NCBI GenBank assembly: GCA_009835735.1
Contig: VXWX01000051.1
Coordinates: 1-56,996 of the forward strand
Source: Acidimicrobiaceae bacterium
GTDB lineage: Bacteria; Actinomycetota; Acidimicrobiia; Acidimicrobiales; Aldehydirespiratoraceae
Reading direction: 5' to 3'
Length of the DNA: 56,996 nt
A model generated the notes under the pieces. The model searched no databases. It had not been told where the DNA came from and saw nothing but the letters and a program-made list of their open reading frames with translations. The position numbers and the translations under genes were made by a program. Shown in pieces: positions 27,234 through 35,678 of this stretch (position 1 is the stretch's first letter; each line of letters begins with the position of its first letter).

Positions 27234-27545
27234 ATGGCTCAACCCTTTTCCATTTCCGATGAAGTCCGGCGAGAGGCCCTAGTCAAGGCTGCTAAGGTCC
27301 GCCGCGAGCGGGCCGAGCTCCGCGGACAGCTCAAGGCCGGTGACATCTCCCTCTCGGACCTGCTCGGCCGGCTGGACGACGACACCGTCGGCAAGATGAA
27401 GGTTCTGGCTGTGATCGAGTCCCTGCCCGGCGTGGGCAAGGTGAAGGCCCGCAGGGCGATGGAAGGGATCGGGATATCCGAGAACCGTCGCCTCCGCGGG
27501 CTCGGCAGCCGGCAGCGGAGCCAACTACTTGACGCCTTCGGCTGA
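27234..27545 (+). CDS. mihF: Integration host factor, actinobacterial type (mIHF)
   Basis: A 103-residue DNA-binding nucleoid protein of the actinobacterial mIHF family, unrelated to the enterobacterial HU-like IHF. It has an N-terminal basic helix (EALVKAAKVRRERAELRGQL) and a helix-two-turn-helix with VIESLPGVGKVKARRAMEGI, which contacts the minor groove. It ends RRLRGLGSRQRSQLLDAFG. Length is normal. Sits immediately before gmk, the standard actinobacterial order. It has its own leaderless promoter rather than reading on from pyrF. Confidence 0.93.
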   Translation: MAQPFSISDEVRREALVKAAKVRRERAELRGQLKAGDISLSDLLGRLDDDTVGKMKVLAVIESLPGVGKVKARRAMEGIGISENRRLRGLGSRQRSQLLDAFG

Positions 27546-27560
27546 CTAGCACCGGGTCGG

Positions 27561-27566
27561 TAGCCT
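27561..27566 (+). promoter_or_regulatory. Leaderless -10 box (TAGCCT) for gmk
   Basis: GGTCGG-TAGCCT followed by 7 nt and GTG 27574, in a 28-nt gap after mihF. Confidence 0.55.
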
Positions 27567-27573
27567 CGCGGGG

Positions 27574-28146
27574 GTGACCTCCCTCGAGGGCCGTTCTGTC
27601 GTCATCGTCTCCGGACCGGGAGGCGTAGGCAAGGGCACGATCGTCGAGCAACTGCTGGCCCGTGACCCGTGCCTGTGGTTGTCCCGCTCCTGGACGACCC
27701 GACCTCGCCGGCCGGCGGAGCCTCCCGAGGCCTACCGCTTCGTGGATCGCGCCACGTTCGAAGCCGCCATCGATCGGGGCGGCTTTCTGGAGTGGGTCGA
27801 GTTCCTGGACTACCTCCAGGGCACTCCCGTTCCCGACCCTCCCGAGGGAGCGGACGTGCTGCTCGAGATCGATGTTCGCGGCGGACGGCAGGTGAGGGAG
27901 CTGGTGCCCGACGCCGTGCTGGTGTTCGTCGACGCGCCCAGCCGCGAGCACCAGCGGAAGCGCCTCGAGAATCGGGGTGACGATGCCGCAACGGTTGCCC
28001 GACGAATGGAGAAGACTGCCTCGGAACGGGCTGAAGCCGTGGAGATGGGTTACGAGATAGTGGTGAATGACGAGGTGAGCCGGGCTGTTCGAGCCATCGA
28101 GAGCCTGATCGCAGCCGACCGCGAGCGGCGCCACACTTGTAGCTGA
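27574..28146 (+). CDS. gmk: Guanylate kinase
   Basis: A 190-residue NMP kinase phosphorylating GMP/dGMP. The P-loop is SGPGGVGKGTIV, with Gly where most guanylate kinases have Ser (GPSG). SRSWTTRPRRPAEPPEAYRF matches the GMP-binding block but lacks the usual E-x-D-G-x-D pattern. DVLLEIDVRGGRQVRE and RRMEKTASERAEA are standard. The GTG start is leaderless-type. These are mild departures in an otherwise clear homologue in the mihF-gmk-rpoZ order, so an active enzyme is likely, but substrate binding may differ. Confidence 0.92.
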   Translation: MTSLEGRSVVIVSGPGGVGKGTIVEQLLARDPCLWLSRSWTTRPRRPAEPPEAYRFVDRATFEAAIDRGGFLEWVEFLDYLQGTPVPDPPEGADVLLEIDVRGGRQVRELVPDAVLVFVDAPSREHQRKRLENRGDDAATVARRMEKTASERAEAVEMGYEIVVNDEVSRAVRAIESLIAADRERRHTCS

Positions 28147-28175
28147 ACCGCACCTCCGGGAGTTGGTCCATGCGC

Positions 28176-28193
28176 CCGCAACTGCGGTTGCGG
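28176..28193. repeat. Perfect inverted repeat between gmk and rpoZ
   Basis: CCGCAA-CTGCGG-TTGCGG forms a six-pair stem with a six-base loop. It ends 4 nt before the rpoZ -10 box. It could be a weak gmk terminator (no U-tract) or an operator covering the rpoZ promoter. Confidence 0.5.
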
Positions 28194-28197
28194 CTGG

Positions 28198-28203
28198 TAG
28201 CGT
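28198..28203 (+). promoter_or_regulatory. -10 box (TAGCGT) for rpoZ
   Basis: GG-TAGCGT. The expected start of transcription is about 28210, which gives a leader near 30 nt carrying a GGAG SD before ATG 28241. This gene is therefore leadered, unlike its neighbours. Confidence 0.45.
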
Positions 28204-28240
28204 GAAGCGCCCCCAGTCGCCAGATCCAGCGGAGCGCGCC

Positions 28241-28642
28241 ATGGCCCACGGCTACGACACGATGATGACCCCGGCCGTCGAGGATCTTCTCGACCGGACA
28301 GAGTCCAAGTTCGTGCTCGTGACTCTGGCTGCTATGAGAAGCCGCGAGATCACCAATTATCTGGGCCAGTTGGGCGGTGGAATCGGAGCGTCCGTTCCTC
28401 CCCAGGTGATCTCCACGTCGTCCAAGCCGCTGTCTATCGCCCTCGAGGAGGTCGCCGCCGGCAAGATCGAGGCGGTCGAGGTCGATCCTGAGGCCGAAGC
28501 GGCCGAGGCCCTCGAGGCGTCGGAACTGCTGGCCGAGCAGGCAGGCTCCCCCGACGGTGCTCACCTGCTGGATGTCAGCGACCCGGAGCCTGGTCTGGCC
28601 GCCGCCAAGTCCTTCGAGTCAGCCGGCGACGTCGGCGCCTGA
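28241..28642 (+). CDS. rpoZ: RNA polymerase omega subunit
   Basis: A 133-residue subunit that helps fold and hold the beta' subunit. The conserved core is PAVEDLLDRTESKFVLVTLA and MRSREITNYL, followed by SKPLSIALEEVAAGKIE. ATG 28241 has GGAG 6 nt upstream. A GTG further upstream (28202) lies inside the probable -10 box, so it is unlikely to be used. The C-terminal 50 residues are an acidic Ala/Glu-rich extension beyond the minimal omega. It precedes coaBC by 10 nt. Confidence 0.92.
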   Translation: MAHGYDTMMTPAVEDLLDRTESKFVLVTLAAMRSREITNYLGQLGGGIGASVPPQVISTSSKPLSIALEEVAAGKIEAVEVDPEAEAAEALEASELLAEQAGSPDGAHLLDVSDPEPGLAAAKSFESAGDVGA

Positions 28643-28652
28643 CGGGCGCGCC

Positions 28653-29851
28653 ATGAGCCCTCTGCGAGGCCGGCGCATCGTGCTCGGCGTGACCGGCGGC
28701 ATCGCGGCCTACAAGGCGGCGGAGGTTTGCCGGCGGCTTGTCGGTGCAGGGGCCCATGTCGTTCCAGTGCTCACCGCGGGAGCGCTGCGGATGGTGGGGG
28801 AGACGACCTTCTCGGCCCTGGCGTCGGAGCCGGCGGTCACCTCGCTGTGGAAGGACTCCTCCTCGGCTATCCCTCATACCAATCTCGGCCAGCGAGCCGA
28901 CGCCGTCGTCGTGTGCCCCGCTACGGCCCGACTGATATCGGATCTGCGTACGGGCCGCTCCGGCGACATTCTCACTGCCACGCTGCTGGCCACCCGGGCG
29001 CCGGTGGTTGTGGCTCCTGCCATGCACACCGAGATGTGGGAGCAGCCGTCGGTGCAGGAGAACATGGCGGTGCTCGCTGAGCGGGACGTGACCATCGTGG
29101 GGCCGGTTGAGGGTCCCCTCGCGGGCGGCGACATTGGATCAGGCCGGATGGCCGAGCCGGCCGAGATCGTGGCCGCGGTCGAGGCGGTGCTGACCCCCCA
29201 GGATCTGGCCGGCCGGCGAGTGCTGGTCACGTCGGGCGGTACCCGCGAGCCGATCGACGCCGTGCGATTCGTGGGCAATCGCTCGTCGGGCAAGCAGGGG
29301 GCGGCTGTCGCATATGAGGCCGCGGCCCGCGGGGCCGAAGTTGTGCTCGTCACCACAGAACCCGATCGGGCGCCGGATGCGGCCCGGGTGGTGGCAGTGG
29401 AGACGGCCGCAGAGATGGCGGCCGCCGTCGAGTTGGAGGCCCCCGGCGCCGACGCGGTGGTGATGGCTGCCGCGGTCGCCGACTTCCGCCCGGCGAACCC
29501 CGCAGGCACCAAGATCAAGAAGGGGCAGGGCGTGCCCCCGCTGGAACTGGAGCCCACCCACGACATCCTGGCGTCGCTGGGAGCCTCCAAGCCGCTCGGC
29601 CAGGTGCTGGTCGGTTTCGCGGCGGAGACCGAGGATCTGGAGTCCAACGCACTCGGCAAGCTGCGCAGCAAGAACCTTGATGTGATCGTGGCCAATGACG
29701 TATCCAAGGAGCAGGTTGGTTTCGGTCATGACACCAACGAGATCGTGATGTTCACCGCTGACGGTGCCCGCCACCACGTCCCCCTGACCACCAAACGCGA
29801 GGCGGCGCGGTCCGTGCTCGACAAGGTGGTCGCACTCATGGTGGAGGTCCC

Positions 29852-29855
<4 letters not shown>
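28653..29855 (+). CDS. coaBC: Bifunctional phosphopantothenoylcysteine decarboxylase / phosphopantothenate--cysteine ligase
   Basis: A 400-residue coenzyme A biosynthesis enzyme. The N-terminal CoaC flavoprotein half begins [17 protein letters not shown] and carries the active His in [27 protein letters not shown] stands where the general family motif is PxMNxxMW; His in place of Asn is, from memory, common in actinobacteria. The C-terminal CoaB half has [30 protein letters not shown] and KIKKG. ATG 28653 gives the family N-terminus. The stop overlaps the metK start (GTGA). Confidence 0.95.
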
Positions 29856-31033
<1,178 letters not shown>

Positions 31034-31152
31034 GTTCCGGCTCGCAGGGCCAACTCTCCTTCGAGGAGCCCACGAAGGGCCGAGAGGAGCCTTCGGAAAG
31101 TCGAGCCGTTTCCGCTGAGGCTGTCCCGAGGGGGGTTGAGGACACGGGCGAG

Positions 31153-32892
31153 GTGCTGGTCGTTCGGGTGCTGCCCGATGTGGTACGACTCGACAAGACG
31201 TTCGACTACGCGGTCCCCGATGCGTGGCAGGCCGACGGGCGGGCCCAGCGGCTGCAGATCGGCTCGATAGTGCGCATCAGCCTGGGCGGCCGCCGGCTGC
31301 GGGGCTGGGTGACCGAGGTGGGCGTCGATCCGCCTTCAGATGTCAAACTCCAGCCACTGGCCCAACTCACCGGCATGGGTCCACCGGCCGATGTCGTCAG
31401 CCTGGCGGGCTGGGCCGCGTGGCGTTGGGCTGGACGGATCGTGTCTCTGCTACGAACCGCTTCCCCGCCCCGGGTGGTCTCCGGACCGGTACCGGCTCGG
31501 ACCGCGGCAGGCGCGCGGGAGGGTGCGCACCAGCCGTACGGTGACCTGTTCGAGCGTCCCGCTGGGGTGACGGTGCTGCGATGCCCTCCCGCTGACGGGG
31601 GAATGGAGTTGGCCAGGGCTGCCTCTCGCCAAGGCGATGCCCTGATCGTCGTGCCCAGCCTCGGCGACGCCCGCCGCATCGCACGCGAACTGAGACGTGA
31701 TGGCGTGCGGGTCGCTCTCGGCTTCGACGACTGGGCCGTTGCCGCCGAGGGCGCAACGGTGGTCGGAACCCGCAGCGCGGTATGGCTGCCCATGCCTCGC
31801 CTAGCCGCGGTTGCTGTGCTCGATGAGCACTCCGAGGCCCTCCAGAGTGAGCAGACACCCACGTGGCACGCCCGCGACGTGGCCTTGGAGCGGGCCCGAA
31901 GAGTCGGCGCTCCGGCAGTGCTGGCATCACCGGTACCGACGCTCGAGGCACTGGAATCGGGGGAGTTGACGACGCTCGGCCGGGCAACAGAGCGCGAAGG
32001 CTGGCCTGCGGTCGACGTGCTCGACCGCAGGCTCGACGATCCGGTCCGGGGCGGGCTGTTCGCCGAGGGGCTGCGTGATCGCTTGGCCTCGGTCCAGGGA
32101 AGGATGGCGGTCGTGCTCAACCGCAGAGGCCGGGCCCGGCTGCTGGCTTGCAAGGCATGTGGTGAGCTGGTCCGTACTTCCGACGGCCGCGTGCCGATGC
32201 GGCTCGCCGACGACGAGCTGGTGGCGGCCGACGGCAGTGAGCGCCGGCCGGTGGTTTGCGCCGCGTGCGGTTCGACAGTGCTGCGCAACCTGCGGATGGG
32301 CGTGACTCGGGCGCGCGAGGAACTGGCCGCGCTGGCGGGCGAGCCGGTGGCGGAGTTGACCGCGGACTCGGGTCGGTTCGGTGATGAGCGGATCGTGATC
32401 GGCACCGAGGCGGTGCTGTGGAGGCTGCCGTCGGTCGCCGCGGTGGTGTTCCTGGACTTCGACCAGGAGCTGCTGGCCCCCCGCCAGCGGGCCTCGGAGC
32501 AGGCGCTGGCCCTGCTGGCCCGTGGCGCCCGTCTGGTTGGCGGGCGCCGGGACGGAGGCTGGCTGGTGGTTCAGACCCGCCAGCCCGACCACCCGGTGGT
32601 GAAGGCCGCAGTGCTCGCCGACCCGTCGATCGTGGCTACAACCGAACGGGAGCAGCGCCGGGCGCTGGCCCTGCCGCCCTACGGCGCGCAGGCCAAGGTC
32701 TCGGGCGCGGGCGCAGAGACCTTCGTCGCAACATTGCGAGCCGCAGCCGACACGGCCGTCAGCATCCGGGGCCCAGTCGGTGGGCACTTCCTGCTGCGGG
32801 CCCCGAGCCACGAGCCGCTCTTGGACCTGCTGGCCCGCACGCCGCGGCCCGCCGAGCGGCTGCGAGTCGAAGTAGACCCTCTACGGGTCTGA
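31153..32892 (+). CDS. priA: PriA-like primosomal protein, helicase-degenerate actinobacterial type
   Basis: A 579-residue protein starting VLVVRVLPDVVRLDKTFDYAVP, the PriA DNA-binding domain. No Walker A Gly-Lys-Thr is present where PriA helicases have one; the region reads PADGGMELARAASRQGDALIV. Only four Cys (CKACG and CAACG) remain of the usual eight zinc ligands. This matches the helicase-degenerate PriA of actinobacteria, so a structural replication-restart role is inferred. The GTG at 31153 has a weak SD. The frame is open back to a CTG at 31030 that overlaps the metK stop, so 41 extra residues are possible. The 119-nt stretch also contains short inverted repeats (for example CTCCT/AGGAG). 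Confidence 0.88.
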   Translation: MLVVRVLPDVVRLDKTFDYAVPDAWQADGRAQRLQIGSIVRISLGGRRLRGWVTEVGVDPPSDVKLQPLAQLTGMGPPADVVSLAGWAAWRWAGRIVSLLRTASPPRVVSGPVPARTAAGAREGAHQPYGDLFERPAGVTVLRCPPADGGMELARAASRQGDALIVVPSLGDARRIARELRRDGVRVALGFDDWAVAAEGATVVGTRSAVWLPMPRLAAVAVLDEHSEALQSEQTPTWHARDVALERARRVGAPAVLASPVPTLEALESGELTTLGRATEREGWPAVDVLDRRLDDPVRGGLFAEGLRDRLASVQGRMAVVLNRRGRARLLACKACGELVRTSDGRVPMRLADDELVAADGSERRPVVCAACGSTVLRNLRMGVTRAREELAALAGEPVAELTADSGRFGDERIVIGTEAVLWRLPSVAAVVFLDFDQELLAPRQRASEQALALLARGARLVGGRRDGGWLVVQTRQPDHPVVKAAVLADPSIVATTEREQRRALALPPYGAQAKVSGAGAETFVATLRAAADTAVSIRGPVGGHFLLRAPSHEPLLDLLARTPRPAERLRVEVDPLRV

Positions 32893-32895
32893 ACT

Positions 32896-32934
32896 TCAAT
32901 GAGTTGCCCACCTCCAGGGTGGTTAAGTCATTGA
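32896..32934. terminator. Candidate bidirectional terminator between priA and the convergent methyltransferase
   Basis: A nested inverted repeat. The outer arms TCAATGA/TCATTGA (32896-32902 and 32928-32934) and inner arms CCACC/GGTGG (32908-32912 and 32918-32922) surround a 5-nt loop. It occupies the whole 30-nt gap and the last codons of the minus-strand gene. No clear U-tract is present, so termination is inferred from position and symmetry. Confidence 0.55.
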
Positions 32935-33468
32935 TGTTCGGGCGGGGCCCTGCGTCCATTGCTGGCGGCGAGCCTCGTAGACGGCGATGGCCGTTGCGGC
33001 GGCCACGTTCAGGGAACCGACGCGACCCAATTGGGGGATGAAGCCCACTGCGTCGCAGCCCTCCAGCACGGTCGCTGACAGGCCGTGGTTCTCGTTGCCG
33101 AGGGCCAGCGCCACCGCGCCGGTGAGGTCCAGCTCGTGCAGGGGCCGGGCACCCGAAGCTAGTTCCACGGCCACGATGCGGTAGCCGTCGCTACGGGCCG
33201 CGGCCATCGCCGAGGCCGCATCGTCGAAGGCGCTCCAGGCGATGTACCGCTCAGTTCCCATGGCCGTCTTTGCCGCCTTGGGCGAATCCGGCGAGGCCGA
33301 CTCGATCAGATACAGGTGCTCCACCCGCTCAGCCGACGCGGTTCGCACCACGGAGCCCATGTTGAGGGGGTTCTGCACCCTGTCCAGCATCAGGCTGAGC
33401 CTTGGATGGCCACGCCTTCGCCATTCGCGATGCAGACGCTTCAGCCCGGTGGAGTCGAGTTGGCTCAT
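32923..33468 (-). CDS. SpoU/TrmH-type RNA 2'-O-methyltransferase
   Basis: A 181-residue SPOUT-fold methyltransferase. Motif 1 is VQNPLNMGSVVRTASAERV, motif 2 is ALALGNENHGLSATVLEGC, and motif 3 is IPQLGRVGSLNVAAATAIAV, together forming the trefoil knot that binds SAM. Its compact size and N-terminal LKRLHREWRRRGHP resemble the tRNA Gm18-type enzymes, but the target base cannot be told from sequence alone. It begins on the ATGA of the upstream methyltransferase gene and ends convergently with priA. Confidence 0.9.
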   Translation of the reverse strand: MSQLDSTGLKRLHREWRRRGHPRLSLMLDRVQNPLNMGSVVRTASAERVEHLYLIESASPDSPKAAKTAMGTERYIAWSAFDDAASAMAAARSDGYRIVAVELASGARPLHELDLTGAVALALGNENHGLSATVLEGCDAVGFIPQLGRVGSLNVAAATAIAVYEARRQQWTQGPARTSMT

Positions 33469-34190
33469 GGCGTGCTCGCCGTCTCAGTCCCTGGCCGATC
33501 GGACTGTGACTCGCCGCCACCTCGGGGCTGCACCTCCAGGAGCCGGTAACCGGATCTCGATACCAGCCGGTTCACTTCATGGCCCCGGTCTGTGAGCCAA
33601 CGGGCCAGCGAGTCGCTGCCGAGGTGGCGATGCACGACGAGGTGGGCCCGCCCGCCGGTCGCGAGGCGGTCGAGCCAACTGGCCAGCAAGCCGTGAAGGG
33701 CATTCTTACCGACGCGGATGGGGGGATTGCAGAGAATGCGGTCGAAGCGGTGCGCCGGGTCCACGTCGTCGGGGCGTGCCACCGTCACATTGCCGACGCG
33801 GTTGCGCTTCGCATTGCCGGCCGTGAGGCTCAGCGCCCGCTCGTTGACGTCCACCGCCAGTACCTCGGCTGCGGGTGAGCGCAGTCCGGCGACGCAGGCG
33901 ATGGGACCCCAGCCGCATCCCAGGTCCAGCACCCGCCGGTCGCTGGCACCCAGCGCCGGCGCCTCGAGCAGCAGCAAACGCGTGCCCGCATCCAGCCGAT
34001 CGGGTGAGAACACCCCTGAATCGGTCACGAACGTCAACTGCATCTCGCCGACATTCACCGCTATCGTCCGCGGTGCAGCCGCGACCAGAGGCTCGGCCTC
34101 GAAGTACTGGCCGGTGGCCGGCCGGGCCGTGGCGTCGGCAGCGGGATCGGAAGCGGGGTTGAGCAGGGGATCGGCAGCGGGATCGGCCAT
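33465..34190 (-). CDS. RsmC/RlmG-like class I SAM methyltransferase
   Basis: A 241-residue Rossmann methyltransferase. The N-terminal 25 residues are Ala/Asp/Pro repeats (ADP-like), then FVTDSGVFSPDRLDAGTRLL, motif I RVLDLGCGWGPIACVAGL, and the catalytic FDRILCNPPIRVGK. The NPP motif indicates methylation of an exocyclic amino group, as in the 16S rRNA G1207 enzyme RsmC, or of a 23S site; which one is unknown. ATG 34190 is 6 nt from a TACCGT -10 box that overlaps the def promoter. Its 3' end overlaps the SpoU gene, so the two RNA-modification genes form one operon. Confidence 0.88.
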   Translation of the reverse strand: MADPAADPLLNPASDPAADATARPATGQYFEAEPLVAAAPRTIAVNVGEMQLTFVTDSGVFSPDRLDAGTRLLLLEAPALGASDRRVLDLGCGWGPIACVAGLRSPAAEVLAVDVNERALSLTAGNAKRNRVGNVTVARPDDVDPAHRFDRILCNPPIRVGKNALHGLLASWLDRLATGGRAHLVVHRHLGSDSLARWLTDRGHEVNRLVSRSGYRLLEVQPRGGGESQSDRPGTETASTP

Positions 34191-34196
34191 GGCGCG

Positions 34197-34206
34197 ACGG
34201 TAGCCT
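34197..34206. promoter_or_regulatory. Bidirectional overlapping -10 boxes between def and the RsmC-like gene
   Basis: The plus-strand box TAGCCT (34201-34206) and minus-strand box TACCGT (34202-34197) share the two bases TA. Each is exactly 6 nt from its start codon (GTG 34213 and ATG 34190). The start codons are only 22 nt apart, so both transcripts must be leaderless, and the two polymerases cannot be loaded at the same time. Confidence 0.65.
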
Positions 34207-34212
34207 CAAACG

Positions 34213-34776
34213 GTGGTGGCCCCCTACGACATACGCATCATCGGTGATCCGGTCCTGCGTCGCCGCGCCGCCGATGTTGCCGACGTCGATGCCACGCTGG
34301 TGCGCATCGTCGAGGGGATGATGGAGACGATGTACGCCGCGGAGGGGGTCGGGCTGGCCGCTCCGCAGATCGGGGTGCAGAAGCGCCTGTTCGTCTGGGA
34401 TCTGGGCGACGGACCGCGCACCATAGTCAACCCGCAAATCGTCGAGTCCGACGGTGAGTGGGTCTACGACGAGGGATGCCTGTCCGTTCCGGGGCTGTCG
34501 TGGGAGATCGTCAGGCCCAAGCAGGTCCACGTGATCGGCCGCGATCTGGACGGCAACGAGGTCTCCGTCGAGGCCGACGAGATCGAGGCCCGCCTGTTCC
34601 AGCATGAGTTGGACCACCTCGACGGGACGCTGCTCATCGAGCGGCTCGACGAGGCCACCCGCAAGGCCGCTCTGCGCACGCTTCGCGAGCTGGGGATCGG
34701 GTCCGGCTCGACGACGGCGATGCGGCCGTCGGAGGTAGGAGGGGACGCGACTTCGACCGGTCTGCGCCTGCTGTGA
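34213..34776 (+). CDS. def: Peptide deformylase
   Basis: A 187-residue metalloenzyme removing the formyl group from new proteins. All three motifs are intact: GVGLAAPQIG, EGCLSVP (metal Cys) and QHELDHLDGTL (metal His pair and catalytic Glu). GTG 34213 or the adjacent GTG 34216 is the start, 6 nt from TAGCCT with no SD. The C-terminal 25 residues after the catalytic helix are Ser/Gly/Thr-rich. Paired with fmt (GTGA overlap), so formylation and deformylation are coexpressed. Confidence 0.96.
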   Translation: MVAPYDIRIIGDPVLRRRAADVADVDATLVRIVEGMMETMYAAEGVGLAAPQIGVQKRLFVWDLGDGPRTIVNPQIVESDGEWVYDEGCLSVPGLSWEIVRPKQVHVIGRDLDGNEVSVEADEIEARLFQHELDHLDGTLLIERLDEATRKAALRTLRELGIGSGSTTAMRPSEVGGDATSTGLRLL

Positions 34777-35678
34777 AGGCGACGCCGGCGCGCGTCGTCT
34801 ATTTCGGCACGCCGGAAGTGGCGGTACCGCCCCTGCAGGCCCTGTACCGCTCCGGCCAAGACGTCGCGCTGGTGGTCACCCGTCCCCCCAAGCGGCGGGG
34901 CCGGCGCCAGGCGCCCACCCCCTCGCCGGTGGCGGCCGCGGCCACCGAGATGGGCCTGGCCGTCACCTGCGACCTTGCCGACGCCCTGCGGGTTGAGGCC
35001 GATCTGGGCGTCGTCGTCGCCTACGGCGAGCACATTTCTGACGAGGTCCTCGAACGCCGCCGCACCGTCAACCTGCACTTCTCGCTGCTGCCCCGGTGGC
35101 GGGGGGCTGCGCCGGTGGAGCGTGCCATCCTGGCCGGCGACACCGAGACCGGGGTCTGCCTGATGGATGTGGCCTCCGAGATCGACACCGGGGCCGTGTA
35201 CCGGCGGGCGTCTACGCCGATCGAACCCCACGAGTCGGCCACCGAGCTGCGGGCTCGGCTCTGCGAGCTGGGCATCGGGTTGCTGCTGGATGCCCTGAGC
35301 GAGGGGTTCGGTGATCCGGTGCCCCAGTCGGGCGAGATGACCTGGGCCGACAAGATCAGTCCCTCGGAGTTGCGGATCGACTGGTCCGCGCCAGCCGAGC
35401 ATGTCCTGAGGCTGGTGCGGGTCGGCGGTGCTTGGACCACTTACCGGGACCGGCGCCTCAAGGTGCTGGAGGCCCGGCTCGCAGCCGGCACCGGCCAGCC
35501 CGGCGCGGCCGGCTCGATCTCGTTGGTGGCGCGATCCGGTGACGGGCCGGCACCGGCGGTCGCCACCGGTAGTGGCGCGATCGAGCTCGTGACCTTGCAG
35601 TCGGAGGGGCGGGCCGCAGCCCCGGCCCGCGACTGGGCCAACGGCGCCCGCATCGCCGGTGGCGAGCAATTCGAGTGA
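34773..35678 (+). CDS. fmt: Methionyl-tRNA formyltransferase
   Basis: A 301-residue enzyme transferring formyl from 10-formyl-THF to initiator Met-tRNA. It begins RVVYFGTPEVAVPPLQAL. The catalytic Asn-His-Asp set is in NLHFSLLPRWRGAAPVERAI and the following AGDTETGVCLMDV. The C-terminal OB-like tRNA-binding domain starts near residue 200 (SELRIDWSAPAEHVLRLVR). The loop after VVVAYGEHISDEVL is slightly shorter than usual. GTG 34773 overlaps def, and the end overlaps rsmB (GTGA). Confidence 0.95.
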   Translation: MKATPARVVYFGTPEVAVPPLQALYRSGQDVALVVTRPPKRRGRRQAPTPSPVAAAATEMGLAVTCDLADALRVEADLGVVVAYGEHISDEVLERRRTVNLHFSLLPRWRGAAPVERAILAGDTETGVCLMDVASEIDTGAVYRRASTPIEPHESATELRARLCELGIGLLLDALSEGFGDPVPQSGEMTWADKISPSELRIDWSAPAEHVLRLVRVGGAWTTYRDRRLKVLEARLAAGTGQPGAAGSISLVARSGDGPAPAVATGSGAIELVTLQSEGRAAAPARDWANGARIAGGEQFE

